Part shown: piece by piece, positions 16,775 to 27,929 of the stretch | Numbering within the stretch: position 1 is the first letter of the stretch | Layout: each line of letters begins with the position of its first letter | Source: an uncultured Pelagibacteraceae bacterium | Lineage (GTDB): Bacteria > Pseudomonadota > Alphaproteobacteria > Pelagibacterales > Pelagibacteraceae | Assembly: GCA_902536575.1 (NCBI GenBank) | Contig: CACAYA010000004.1 | Coordinates: 1-56,432 of the forward strand | DNA: 56,432 nt | Reading direction: 5' to 3' | The notes under the pieces: generated by a model | Seen by the model: the letters and a program-made list of their open reading frames with translations, nothing else | What the model was told of the DNA's origin: nothing | The model's database searches: none | Position numbers and translations under genes: made by a program

Positions 16775-17708
16775 AGAATTAAAAATCTTGTTATCTGCAC
16801 CACGTGGATTTTGTGCGGGTGTTGAAAGGGCAATTGAAATTGTTGAAAAATCAATTCAAAAATTTGGTGCTCCAGTCTATGTTAGACATGAAATAGTTCA
16901 TAATAAACATGTAGTTGATGATCTAAAAAATAAAGGGGCTATATTTGTTGAAGAGCTTGAGGAAATAAAAGATAAAACCAGACCCGTTATTTTTTCTGCT
17001 CACGGTGTACCAAAAAAAATACCAGAAGATGCAAAAAACTATAAAATGACTTATGTGGATGCAACATGTCCTTTGGTCTCAAAAGTTCACAGAGAGGCGG
17101 AAAATCTTAATAAAGCAGGATACCAAATTATTTTAATTGGGCACAAAAACCATCCAGAAGTAATTGGAACTATGGGGCAACTTCCAAATGGAGCGGTTAG
17201 GTTAATACAAAATGAAGATGAAGCTCAAAATTACCATGCTGAAAGAATTGATAAAATTGCTTATATAACTCAGACGACATTATCAGTTGATGATACCAAG
17301 GAAATAATAAAAATCTTAAAAAATAAATATCCAAAAATAAAAGAGCCGATGAAGGAAGATATTTGTTATGCCACAACCAATAGGCAGGCTGCAGTTAAGA
17401 ATATTGCAAAACAATGTGAAATGTTTTTTGTAATTGGAAGCAGAAATTCTTCAAACTCAGTAAGGCTGGTAGAAGTTGCAAAAAAATCTGGATGTGAAAA
17501 CGCACACTTAATTCATTCGGAAAGTGAAATTCCATATAATGAAATAGAAAAATTTAATACCATAGGTATTTCGTCAGGTGCGTCAGCTCCAGAAGTTTTA
17601 GTTGAAAATTTCATAAATTCTTTAAAAAATAAATTCACTTTAAAAATAAATGAAGTTGAAATAATAAAAGAAAACGTAGTTTTTAAAGTCCCAAATAAAT
17701 TAAATTAG
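16764..17708 (+). CDS. ispH: 4-hydroxy-3-methylbut-2-enyl diphosphate reductase
   Basis: The last enzyme of the MEP pathway, making IPP and DMAPP with a 4Fe-4S cluster. The 314-residue protein carries the three cluster cysteines in SAPRGFCAGV (about Cys15), DATCPLV (about Cys98) and DICYATTNRQ (about Cys199). HEIVHNKHVV and GISSGASAPE are the usual substrate-binding blocks. It starts inside the 3' end of blh, linking supply of isoprenoid units to the retinal genes. thrB follows with no gap. Confidence 0.97.
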   Translation: MKNKELKILLSAPRGFCAGVERAIEIVEKSIQKFGAPVYVRHEIVHNKHVVDDLKNKGAIFVEELEEIKDKTRPVIFSAHGVPKKIPEDAKNYKMTYVDATCPLVSKVHREAENLNKAGYQIILIGHKNHPEVIGTMGQLPNGAVRLIQNEDEAQNYHAERIDKIAYITQTTLSVDDTKEIIKILKNKYPKIKEPMKEDICYATTNRQAAVKNIAKQCEMFFVIGSRNSSNSVRLVEVAKKSGCENAHLIHSESEIPYNEIEKFNTIGISSGASAPEVLVENFINSLKNKFTLKINEVEIIKENVVFKVPNKLN

Positions 17709-18677
17709 ATGGCTGTTTATACAAGAATAGATAAAAATGATATTAAACTTATAAATAATAAGTTTGAAATTGAAAAAATTATTAGCTTTCAAGGGATTAA
17801 GCAAGGAATTGAAAATACTAATTATTTATTAAAATCAAAAAATAAAAAATTTATCTTAACAATTTTTGAAAAAAGAGTTTCTAACAAAGAAGTCCCTTTT
17901 TTTATGAAACTAATGGACAAATTAAGTAGTTCTAAAATAAATTGTCCTAAACCTTTAAGAACCAAAGGTGATAACTATCTAATAAAATTAAAAAAAAAGA
18001 CTGCCTGTATCGTATCTTTTTTAGAGGGTAAAGATAAAAAAAAACTCAATATCAAGGATTGTTACACAGTTGGTAAAACTACAGCACAAATGCATTTGGT
18101 TACTGAAAAACTAAAACTTTATAGAAAAAATTCAATGGGCATTAAAAATCTTAACCCTTTATTAAAAAGTATTAAGTTTAAATATAATAAATTCTCAAAT
18201 ATAGATCTTTTTTTGAAAAATAATTTAAAGAATATTAGTAAGTATTGGCCAAAAAAATTACCAAATGGGATTATTCATGGAGATTTATTTATTGATAATA
18301 TCTTTTTTAAAAAAAATAAACTCTCAGGGATTATAGATTTTTACTTTGCTGGAAATGATTTTTTCATGTATGAAATTGCAATTTGCATTAATGCCTTATG
18401 TTTTGACTTAAAAGGTAAAAAATTTTCAATGAATAAACAAAAAATTAAAGGGTTAATTAAAGGTTATGAGAGTATAAAGAAAATTTCTTCTAGAGAAAAA
18501 AAAGCTATTAATGTCCTGTGTAGAGGAGCGGCTTTGCGTTACTTATTAACTAGACTATATGATTATTCTAATACTCCTAAAACAGCTTTGATAAAAATAA
18601 AAAATCCTAACGAGTATTATCAAAAACTACTTACTCATAATAGCTTAAATTCTTATAAAGATTATTTACCCAGATGA
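17709..18677 (+). CDS. thrB: Homoserine kinase, APH-fold type (ThrB2)
   Basis: Phosphorylates homoserine in threonine synthesis. The 322-residue protein is of the aminoglycoside-phosphotransferase fold, not the GHMP fold of E. coli ThrB. The family features are MAVYTRI at the N-terminus, GIENTNYLL (about 36-44), the catalytic loop IIHGDLFIDNIFF (about 193-205) and metal-binding IIDFYFA (about 213-219). MAVYT is typical of alphaproteobacterial ThrB. The stop overlaps rnhA by four bases. The next pathway gene, thrC, lies about 0.9 kb downstream on the opposite strand. Confidence 0.93.
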   Translation: MAVYTRIDKNDIKLINNKFEIEKIISFQGIKQGIENTNYLLKSKNKKFILTIFEKRVSNKEVPFFMKLMDKLSSSKINCPKPLRTKGDNYLIKLKKKTACIVSFLEGKDKKKLNIKDCYTVGKTTAQMHLVTEKLKLYRKNSMGIKNLNPLLKSIKFKYNKFSNIDLFLKNNLKNISKYWPKKLPNGIIHGDLFIDNIFFKKNKLSGIIDFYFAGNDFFMYEIAICINALCFDLKGKKFSMNKQKIKGLIKGYESIKKISSREKKAINVLCRGAALRYLLTRLYDYSNTPKTALIKIKNPNEYYQKLLTHNSLNSYKDYLPR

Positions 18678-19099
18678 TAAAAATTTATACAGATGGTTCT
18701 TGCATTTCAAATCCTGGAAATGGTGGATGGGCTGCAATAATTAATATAAATGGAAAAATTAAAAAAATTAGTGGTAATGAAAAAAATACGACAAATAACA
18801 GAATGGAACTTATGGCTCCAATTAATGCCTTAAAAAATATAAACTCAAAAGATCCAATAGAGATATTTACAGATTCAAAGTATGTAAAAAATGGAATAAC
18901 TGAGTGGATTGATACTTGGGTATTAAATAACTGGAAAACATCAAAAAAAGAGGATGTTAAAAACAAAGATTTATGGCTTGAATTACATAAATTAAACCAA
19001 TCCTTAAGTGTAAAATGGAATTGGGTTAAAGCACATGCGGGAGACCCTTTAAATGAAGAAGTGGATATGTTGGCTAAAAAAGCAGCTAATTTAAATTGA
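18674..19099 (+). CDS. rnhA: Ribonuclease HI
   Basis: Degrades the RNA strand of RNA-DNA hybrids such as R-loops and primers. The 141-residue protein keeps the catalytic acids: Asp in IYTDGSC (Asp6), Glu in NRMELMAPINAL (about Glu47), Asp in IFTDSKYV (about Asp66) and Asp in NEEVDMLAKKA near the end, with the active-site His in KAHAGDP. Length is normal. ThrB-RnhA-peroxiredoxin is a familiar alphaproteobacterial neighbourhood. The stop overlaps the convergent peroxiredoxin by nine bases. Confidence 0.96.
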   Translation: MIKIYTDGSCISNPGNGGWAAIININGKIKKISGNEKNTTNNRMELMAPINALKNINSKDPIEIFTDSKYVKNGITEWIDTWVLNNWKTSKKEDVKNKDLWLELHKLNQSLSVKWNWVKAHAGDPLNEEVDMLAKKAANLN

Positions 19100-19579
19100 A
19101 TCTAAAAAATTTTCTGCAGCTGACATCTCACAGGTCGCTGTATCTTCCTCAGCTTTTATCTTAGTTGCGATATTATTTTCAACTAGCATAGTATATCTTG
19201 CTGATCGCGTTCCTTGACCTCTGTCAAATCTATCAATATCTGCACCAATTGATTTGGTAAATTCACAGTATGGATCTGCTGCCATAAAAATCTTGTCCTC
19301 TACCTTTTGACTATCACCCCAAGCTTTCATTACATTTGGATCATTTACTGAAACACAAATAATTTTGGTAATCCCCTTTTTTTTGGCAGCATCAAAATTG
19401 TTAACATAACCTGGTAAGTGTTTTGCAGAACAAACTTTGGTAAAAGCTCCAGGAACCCCTATAACTATAGTTTTATTGTTGTCAAATAACTTCGAAGAGG
19501 ATATTTTTTTTGGCGCACCAGTTTCGTCTAAATGGTAAAATTCTGAATTTGGAATTTTATCTCCCTCTTTAATTTTCAT
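19091..19579 (-). CDS. Peroxiredoxin, Prx5 type
   Basis: A 162-residue thiol peroxidase of the atypical 2-Cys Prx5 group, which reduces hydrogen and alkyl peroxides. The peroxidatic Cys is in PGAFTKVCSAKHLPGYV (about residue 51); the usual PGAFTPTCS has Lys-Val in place of Pro-Thr. The later FDRGQGTRSARYTMLVEN block matches the family's Arg-containing active-site loop. Cytoplasmic, with no signal peptide. Its ATG overlaps the thrC stop by four bases, so it is the last gene of the transcript that includes the cytochrome oxidase genes; protection from respiratory peroxides would fit, but this is inference. Confidence 0.9.
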   Translation of the reverse strand: MKIKEGDKIPNSEFYHLDETGAPKKISSSKLFDNNKTIVIGVPGAFTKVCSAKHLPGYVNNFDAAKKKGITKIICVSVNDPNVMKAWGDSQKVEDKIFMAADPYCEFTKSIGADIDRFDRGQGTRSARYTMLVENNIATKIKAEEDTATCEMSAAENFLDSI

Positions 19580-20958
19580 TTAATTTTTTCTAAAATATAT
19601 TGTTTAATTTCTTTAAAGCTATTTTCAATTATACCATAATTTTCTTCCTCATCCAAAATAAACTTTAATTCTTCTGGTAAATCAGATTTCAAATTTATAG
19701 CCTTTAAAATTGCATCTGGAAATTTGCATGGATGTGCTGTTGCAAGAACAATATTGTTCCCTTTTAAATCATGTTTATCAAAAGCTCCATATCCTATGGC
19801 TGTGTGTGGATCTAAAACCATATTAAATTTTTCATAGATATTTTTTATCACATCTAGTGTTTCCTGCTCACTCATTCTTGCCGATAAAAAATCTTGATTA
19901 ATTTTTTTTAATTTCTCATCGTCAATTGTATATTTACCATTCTGTTTGATATTTTTCATATCATCTAAAGTTTGTGAAGTATCATGACTATTTAAATCAT
20001 AAATTAGTCGCTCAAAATTACTTGCAATTTGAATGTCCATACTTGGCGAAATAGTTTCAGAGACATGTTGAGCCTCATATTTACCTTTTGAAATAGCTCT
20101 ATGTAAAATGTCGTTTTGATTTGTGGCTACTATTAATTTATTAATTGGAAGACCCAACTTCTTTGCCAAATAACCTGCATATACATCTCCAAAATTTCCA
20201 GTTGGTACTGAAAAATTTATTGGCTGATTGTCATCCTCAGCTAAAAAATAACAATAAAAATAATATACACTTTGCGCAATAATTCGGGCCCAATTAATTG
20301 AATTAACACCAGACATGTTTATTTGATTAGAAAATTCTTTATCTGAAAACATGGATTTAACTAAATTTTGACAATCATCGAAGTTACCTTTTACAGCAAT
20401 ATTGAATACATTCTCATCTTTTCCAGTTGTCATTAATTTTCTTTGGACTGGTGAAATACGATTATACGGGTGAAGAACAAAGATATTTAAATTTTTTTTC
20501 CCTTTAATTGCATCAATGGCAGCAGCACCAGTGTCTCCTGATGTGGCAACTACAATATTAATCTTTTTATTTTCGTTATTCAAATAATATTCATAAAAAT
20601 TACCCAAGAGTTGCATTGCTACATCTTTAAAAGCTAAGGTTGGACCATGAAATAATTCAAGCACATAGCGGTCACCTACTTTAATAAGATCAATAACATT
20701 ATCTTTTCTGAAAACTGAGTAGGATTTTTCTATTATTTTACTTAACTCACCCTTTGAAGTAAAATTACCTATAAATGGATGAATAATTTTTTTTGCTAAA
20801 TCTGAATAACTTAGTTTTTTAAAATCACTTATTTCAGACTCTGAATATTTGTGTAAAGCCTCTGGTATAAAAAGACCACCATCATCAGCAAGACCTTTAA
20901 TAAAAACATCTTTAAATTCAAAGTTTTTTGATTTGTCTCTTGTGCTTATATACTTCAT
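19576..20958 (-). CDS. thrC: Threonine synthase
   Basis: Pyridoxal-phosphate enzyme that converts phosphohomoserine to threonine. The 460-residue protein starts MKYISTRD, as many proteobacterial ThrC do, and has the PLP-lysine segment HGPTLAFKDVAMQLLGN (about residues 105-120), the glycine-rich ATSGDTGAAAI (about 140-150) and PTGNFGDVYAGY (about 246-257). It directly follows SURF1, as in many alphaproteobacterial cytochrome oxidase operons. Together with thrB on the facing strand it completes the last two steps of threonine synthesis. Confidence 0.96.
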   Translation of the reverse strand: MKYISTRDKSKNFEFKDVFIKGLADDGGLFIPEALHKYSESEISDFKKLSYSDLAKKIIHPFIGNFTSKGELSKIIEKSYSVFRKDNVIDLIKVGDRYVLELFHGPTLAFKDVAMQLLGNFYEYYLNNENKKINIVVATSGDTGAAAIDAIKGKKNLNIFVLHPYNRISPVQRKLMTTGKDENVFNIAVKGNFDDCQNLVKSMFSDKEFSNQINMSGVNSINWARIIAQSVYYFYCYFLAEDDNQPINFSVPTGNFGDVYAGYLAKKLGLPINKLIVATNQNDILHRAISKGKYEAQHVSETISPSMDIQIASNFERLIYDLNSHDTSQTLDDMKNIKQNGKYTIDDEKLKKINQDFLSARMSEQETLDVIKNIYEKFNMVLDPHTAIGYGAFDKHDLKGNNIVLATAHPCKFPDAILKAINLKSDLPEELKFILDEEENYGIIENSFKEIKQYILEKIK

Positions 20959-21612
20959 CTAATAATTTTTTTTTCTAAAATATAGATATATTAAAAGGAT
21001 TGAAATCGCCATTGAAAACCAAGTAATTGCATACTTTTTATGATTGTTTGAAATTTTTGCATTGATCACTCTTGGTTTTGGAATTTTATAGTTTCCATTT
21101 AAATAAATAATATAATTAGAAAATTTTCTTCCAGTCTGATTAAAAATGTCATCTCTATTAAGGGTGAACCAATAATTTTTTTTAATTTCATTTTGGGGCT
21201 TAAACATACTTGACTTAGATTGTAACATCAAAGTTCCAATTATTTCATTTTGATTTATCTGATTGATTTCTGGTAGATCTTTTTTATCAAAAGGTATCCA
21301 ACCTCTGTTAATTAAAAAGTTTTCATTTTCAATCAATATTGGGTTAACTACTTCAAACCCAGGTTTTCCTTTTTCATTCAAATTATATAAGTAAATTTGA
21401 TTATCAAAATCAATTTGACCTGACGTTTTTATTCTTAAATAGTTTTTTCTATTAGTTTGAGTTAATTCTACAGGATCATTTTTTAAAGAATTTTCAATTT
21501 GATTTATTAAATCTATCTTCCAATTTAGTCTATAAATTTGCCAAAAACCTAATGAAAGAAGAACAAGAATTATAAACCAAACAAATACTGAAAATAAAAA
21601 TTTATTCTTCAA
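20959..21612 (-). CDS. surf1: SURF1-family cytochrome oxidase assembly protein
   Basis: Helps insert heme a into cytochrome oxidase subunit I. Two membrane helices, one near residues 7-27 and one near the C-terminus (YAITWFSMAISILLIYLYF), enclose a periplasmic domain with the family blocks GKPGFEVVNPI and NRGWIPFDKK. No in-frame ATG exists near the 5' end. The open frame reaches TTG 21651, inside coxC, and a second TTG at 21610-21612 comes ten bases after the coxC stop; I chose the latter (217 residues) because the membrane helix begins right after it. This non-ATG start is probable, not proven. Confidence 0.88.
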   Translation of the reverse strand: MKNKFLFSVFVWFIILVLLSLGFWQIYRLNWKIDLINQIENSLKNDPVELTQTNRKNYLRIKTSGQIDFDNQIYLYNLNEKGKPGFEVVNPILIENENFLINRGWIPFDKKDLPEINQINQNEIIGTLMLQSKSSMFKPQNEIKKNYWFTLNRDDIFNQTGRKFSNYIIYLNGNYKIPKPRVINAKISNNHKKYAITWFSMAISILLIYLYFRKKNY

Positions 21613-21622
21613 GAGTTGTAAA

Positions 21623-22411
21623 TTAACTTCCCCAAATATAAATGGCAGCAAATAAGAATAACCAAACTACATCAACAAAATGCCAGTACCAAGCTGCTGC
21701 TTCAAATCCAAAATGATGGTCTTTAGTAAAGTGACCTAATTTTCCTCGCCATAAACAAACAGCTAAAAATATTGTTCCAACTATTACGTGAAATCCATGG
21801 AAACCTGTAGCCATATAAAAAACTGCTCCATAAATGTGACCTGAATAATCAAAAGTAGCATGGTGATATTCGTATGCTTGTAATAAGGTGAAAAAGAAAC
21901 CAAGAACAACTGTTGCTGTTAACCCTTGAATAAATCCTTTTCTATCACCTTCTAACAATGAATGATGGGACCAAGTAACTGTAGTTCCAGATAACAATAG
22001 TACTAAAGTATTAATTAGAGGGATATCCCATGGATCAAATGTTTCAATATCTTTAGGAGGCCAAACATTTCCAACAAACTCATTTGGAAATAAACTGATA
22101 TCAAAGTAAGCCCAGAACCAAGCAACAAAGAACATTACTTCTGATGCAATAAATAATGTCATTCCATAACGATGATGAATTTGTACAACAGGGGTATGAT
22201 GTCCTTGATGTTCTGCTTCAATCACAACGTCTCTGAACCACATGAAGGCTCCATAAATAACTAATGCTAGTCCAAGATACATTCCCCATGAAACATCATT
22301 GTGCATATAAAAAATTGTACCTATGGCTAATACCAAGCATGAAAAAGATACATAGATAGGCCAAGGACTTGGGTCAACTAAATGATAATCGTGTTTTTTT
22401 TCGGCTGACAT
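21623..22411 (-). CDS. coxC: Cytochrome c oxidase subunit III
   Basis: Core membrane subunit of the aa3-type oxidase. The 262-residue protein has seven hydrophobic helices with the family's motifs: KKHDYHLVDPSPWP at the start, GHHTPVVQIHHRYGM (about 69-83), EVMFFVAWFWAYFD (about 90-103) and GFHGFHVIVGT (about 203-213), then FEAAAWYWHFVDVVW near the end. It follows ctaG after nine bases, the classical ctaG-coxC order. Confidence 0.97.
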   Translation of the reverse strand: MSAEKKHDYHLVDPSPWPIYVSFSCLVLAIGTIFYMHNDVSWGMYLGLALVIYGAFMWFRDVVIEAEHQGHHTPVVQIHHRYGMTLFIASEVMFFVAWFWAYFDISLFPNEFVGNVWPPKDIETFDPWDIPLINTLVLLLSGTTVTWSHHSLLEGDRKGFIQGLTATVVLGFFFTLLQAYEYHHATFDYSGHIYGAVFYMATGFHGFHVIVGTIFLAVCLWRGKLGHFTKDHHFGFEAAAWYWHFVDVVWLFLFAAIYIWGS

Positions 22412-22420
22412 TTTTTGTGA

Positions 22421-22954
22421 TTATGATTGTTTATAGTAATCTGTCGAGAAAAAAGTATACGACATAGTTACGTCCTGTAAATTTTTTACTGTTGGATCAT
22501 TTACAAGTTCTGGGTCTAAATAAAAAGTCATAACATAAGTTGCTTTTTCTCCAGCTTTGAGCTCCTGTTTTTCAAAACAAAAACAACCTAATTTACTATA
22601 GTATTTTCCAAAACTTGAAGGTGAAACGTTAAAGCTAGCAACTCCATAAGTGGTGTCATCACCATAATTTTCAACTTCAAATTCTATTTTGTTAACTTGA
22701 CCAACTTTAACATCCATTACATTAGATTTTGCCTTAAAATCCCAGGTAAGATTATTAACATTAGTATCAAATCTAACACTTACGATTTTATCTAAAACCA
22801 TTTTTGGTGGTTCTTTAGAAACTTGTGTTGTTCCCCCAAAACCAGTTACTCTACAAAATAAATCATAAAGTGGTACAGCGGCGAAAGACAAGCCAAGCAT
22901 TAAGCAGAATATTCCAGCAAGTAGTATAGGAGTTAAAGTTTTTTTCTTCATCAT
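22421..22954 (-). CDS. ctaG: Cytochrome c oxidase copper-chaperone CtaG (Cox11)
   Basis: Delivers copper to the CuB site of subunit I. The 177-residue protein has an N-terminal membrane helix (about 7-29), then AAVPLYDLFCRVTGFGGTT, the family signature, and the copper-binding CFCF in KLGCFCFEKQELKAGE (about 113-116). The C-terminal domain is periplasmic. ATG 22954 overlaps the stop of the small membrane protein upstream by sharing TGATG, so the two are translationally coupled. Confidence 0.96.
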   Translation of the reverse strand: MMKKKTLTPILLAGIFCLMLGLSFAAVPLYDLFCRVTGFGGTTQVSKEPPKMVLDKIVSVRFDTNVNNLTWDFKAKSNVMDVKVGQVNKIEFEVENYGDDTTYGVASFNVSPSSFGKYYSKLGCFCFEKQELKAGEKATYVMTFYLDPELVNDPTVKNLQDVTMSYTFFSTDYYKQS

Positions 22955-23076
22955 ATCTGTCTATCAAAAACTCCAACGTTATATAAAGTAAACACAAATA
23001 AGAAAACCATAAAAGCTAAAATTGCTACAGCAGTTAACATATTTTTTTTTTTAGTTTTTTTATCAGGTGTCATCAT
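22951..23076 (-). CDS. Small single-helix protein within the cox operon (CoxF-position)
   Basis: A 41-codon gene between ctaB and ctaG. The product begins MMTPDKKTKKKN, continues with one hydrophobic helix (about residues 14-33, AVAILAFMVFLFVFTLYNVG) and ends DRQI. Its ATG overlaps the ctaB stop (ATGA) and its TGA overlaps the ctaG ATG, the classic signs of a real, translationally coupled gene. Alphaproteobacterial cox operons carry a small protein (called CoxF in some) at this position, with unknown or assembly-related function. Basic N-terminus then helix suggests an N-in orientation. Confidence 0.8.
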   Translation of the reverse strand: MMTPDKKTKKKNMLTAVAILAFMVFLFVFTLYNVGVFDRQI

Positions 23077-23984
23077 AAAATTTTATCAATCAAAAAAAGA
23101 ACAAATATCAGAAATAAATATAAAATTGAATATCCAAAAATATTTTTTGCTTTTTTTGAATCAAATTTATTTTTTTTAAATTTGTAAAGTTCGAAACATA
23201 GAAAGTTATAGTAAAGTGTTAAAACTAGAGATGGTATTAAAAAAACCAGACTGACAAAACCAATAGCGTAAGGCAAGACAATCACTGGTAACATCAATAA
23301 TGAGTAAATTAATATGTTAAATTTTGTACTCTCAACTCCATTGGTTAATGGTAGCATTGGTATTTTTGCTATTTTATAATCCTCAGATTTATATAGGCTT
23401 AAAGCCCAGAAATGAGATGGAGTCCAAAAGAAAATTATTAGAAAAAATGTTATAGGCTCCAATGAAAGTGAATTAGTAGCAATTGTCCAACCAATTACTG
23501 GTGGTAAAGCACCCGCAGCACCTCCTATCACTATGTTTTGGGGAGTTTTTCTTTTAAGCCAGATTGTATAGACAAAAACATAAAATAAAATCGTAGATAG
23601 CAATAAACCAGCTGATATTCTATTCGCAAAATAATCTAACGCTATTACAGAAAATATTGACAACGTAATACCAAAGACCAGTGCCTGATTTTTGTTCACT
23701 TTTCCAGTTGGAATTGGCCTTAAACAAGTTCTAGACATTAACGCATCTAAATCAGACTCGTACCACATATTAAGTGCACCTGCTGCGCCTGCACCTATTG
23801 AAACTAAAATTATACCAATAATTGCATCTTTTGTGGGTATTATATTTGGCGCCATTAACAATCCGACAGCACAAGTAAAGATAACTAATGACATTACTCT
23901 TGGCTTCATTAGTTTAAATAATTCGGATAAATTAAATACGTCTTCCTGACTTAAATTTCTATTTTTTAATTTAGACTTAATCAT
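23073..23984 (-). CDS. ctaB: Protoheme IX farnesyltransferase
   Basis: Adds a farnesyl group to heme b to make heme o, the precursor of heme a for the oxidase. The 303-residue UbiA-type membrane protein has about eight helices. The prenyl-diphosphate Asp motif is NMWYESDLDALMSRT (N-x3-D-x-D form, about residues 92-105), and the second loop is YKSEDYKIAKIPMLP. LKPRVMSLVIFT is the usual N-terminal block. It lies 33 bases after coxA in the operon. UbiA at 30202 is a related but distinct prenyltransferase. Confidence 0.96.
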   Translation of the reverse strand: MIKSKLKNRNLSQEDVFNLSELFKLMKPRVMSLVIFTCAVGLLMAPNIIPTKDAIIGIILVSIGAGAAGALNMWYESDLDALMSRTCLRPIPTGKVNKNQALVFGITLSIFSVIALDYFANRISAGLLLSTILFYVFVYTIWLKRKTPQNIVIGGAAGALPPVIGWTIATNSLSLEPITFFLIIFFWTPSHFWALSLYKSEDYKIAKIPMLPLTNGVESTKFNILIYSLLMLPVIVLPYAIGFVSLVFLIPSLVLTLYYNFLCFELYKFKKNKFDSKKAKNIFGYSILYLFLIFVLFLIDKIL

Positions 23985-24017
23985 TAATTTTCTGTTTAAA
24001 AAATCTATGTTAATAAA

Positions 24018-26467
<2,450 letters not shown>

Positions 26468-26527
26468 TTTTAAACACTATATAAATCCTCTTTAGAAAAA
26501 TTACACTTTACTTTTCGCGACAAAATA

Positions 26528-27229
26528 TCAATTAATGGCGTAATTTATGATCGATATGGCAGAAATTACAGCTGTTTCAGATCTTAGGATGTTTTCATTA
26601 ATTTTTATAGCCTGAACACCTTTGTATGAGAGAATCTCGTCTCTTTCACTCTCAGAAAAGTCTCCTTCAGGACCTACAACGATACAGGTTGGTTTGCTAG
26701 TAAGTTTTTTTAAATCTACTTTATTATTTTTTGAATTAAGATCTGTGAAAATCAAATCGACATCCCTCTTATCCAGGAAATCTCTAAGATTTTGAGAGTC
26801 TTCAATATTAGGAACCTGAATTCTATTCGATTGTTCGGCTGCTTCTATAACAACTTTTTCTAATCTTTCTTTATTTATCTTCCTAACAATTGTTCGATCA
26901 AAAATAATAGGCAAAAACTTTGTAACTCCTAACTCAGTTGCTTTTTGGATCATGAAATTAAAGTAATTAGATTTGATAGGTGAAAAAGCTAACCATAGCT
27001 CTTTAAAATTCTCTTTTTGTCTTAATTGTTTTGTAACATTAAACTCAACAATATTTTTTGTAATACCTAAAATTTTTGCCTCCCACTCACCACTAATATT
27101 AAATAATGAGAAAACTTCATTTTCTTTAATTCTCATAACCTTACTTACATAATGAGATTGTGATTTATCAAGTGTGGCAGTTAAATTAAGTGATAAACTT
27201 TCTGGAAAAAATAATCTAATGTTACTCAT
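26528..27229 (-). CDS. rsmE: 16S rRNA m3U1498 methyltransferase
   Basis: Methylates U1498 of 16S rRNA in the small ribosomal subunit. The 233-residue protein has the PUA-like N-terminal part (SHYVSKVMRIKENEVFSLFN) and the C-terminal knotted SPOUT domain, with VVGPEGDFSESERDEI (about 183-198) and the ILRSETAVISAISIINY knot (about 215-230). FSPIKSNYFNFMIQKATELGV is also typical. It lies upstream of coxB on the same strand with a 60-base space, so partial co-transcription is possible. Its start is 16 bases from the divergent HAD gene. Confidence 0.94.
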   Translation of the reverse strand: MSNIRLFFPESLSLNLTATLDKSQSHYVSKVMRIKENEVFSLFNISGEWEAKILGITKNIVEFNVTKQLRQKENFKELWLAFSPIKSNYFNFMIQKATELGVTKFLPIIFDRTIVRKINKERLEKVVIEAAEQSNRIQVPNIEDSQNLRDFLDKRDVDLIFTDLNSKNNKVDLKKLTSKPTCIVVGPEGDFSESERDEILSYKGVQAIKINENILRSETAVISAISIINYAIN

Positions 27230-27245
27230 ATAGATAAATTAGTTT

Positions 27246-27908
27246 ATGAAAAATATTAAAGCAATAATTTTTGATGCATATGGAACCTTATTTGATGTAA
27301 ATTCAGCTGCTGAGAAATGCAAAGATAAAATTGGTGATAAGTGGGAAGGTTTTGCAAATTACTGGAGAACTACTCAGCTAGAATATACTTGGCTTAGAAG
27401 TTTAATGAAAAGACATAAAGATTTTTGGCAAGTAACTGAAGATAGTTTAGATAAATCTATGAAAGCTTGTGAAATAGATTCTTCATTAAGAAATGAATTA
27501 TTAGATCTTTATGAAATTCTTTCACCATTTAAGGAAGTGCCTGCAGTTTTAAAATCTCTTAGAGAAAAAGATTTAAAACTTGCTATTCTTTCAAATGGTA
27601 CACCTACACTTCTTAATCAATTAGTTAAAAGCAACAATTTAGATAATTTATTTGATGATCTTTTTTCAATAGAAGAAGTTGGTATTTATAAACCAAACTC
27701 TAAAGTTTACGATATACCAATTAAAAAATATAATATTCAAAAAAATGAGGTTGCTTTTTTAAGTGCTAACAGTTGGGATGTATCAGGTGGAGGAAATTAT
27801 GGTTATAATTCTATTTGGGTAAATAGAAATAACAATGTTTTTGACAATTTAGATTTTGCAGTAAAACACGAGATTAAAAATCTTAGTGATTTACTTGATA
27901 TATTATAG
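27246..27908 (+). CDS. Haloacid dehalogenase, type II
   Basis: A 220-residue HAD-superfamily protein closest to L-2-haloacid dehalogenases, which remove halogen from short haloacids; the physiological substrate may differ. The nucleophile Asp is in IFDAYGTLFDV (about residue 10). The dehalogenase-specific Arg lies in YWRTTQLEYTWLR (about 42-54), Ser in ILSNGTP (about 118), Lys in IYKPNSKVY (about 150) and the late Asp in ANSWDVSGGGNYGY (about 178). That full set is what separates type II dehalogenases from phosphatases. Pirin follows after 21 bases. Confidence 0.88.
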   Translation: MKNIKAIIFDAYGTLFDVNSAAEKCKDKIGDKWEGFANYWRTTQLEYTWLRSLMKRHKDFWQVTEDSLDKSMKACEIDSSLRNELLDLYEILSPFKEVPAVLKSLREKDLKLAILSNGTPTLLNQLVKSNNLDNLFDDLFSIEEVGIYKPNSKVYDIPIKKYNIQKNEVAFLSANSWDVSGGGNYGYNSIWVNRNNNVFDNLDFAVKHEIKNLSDLLDIL

Positions 27909-27929
27909 AAATTTATTAAATCATTACAT

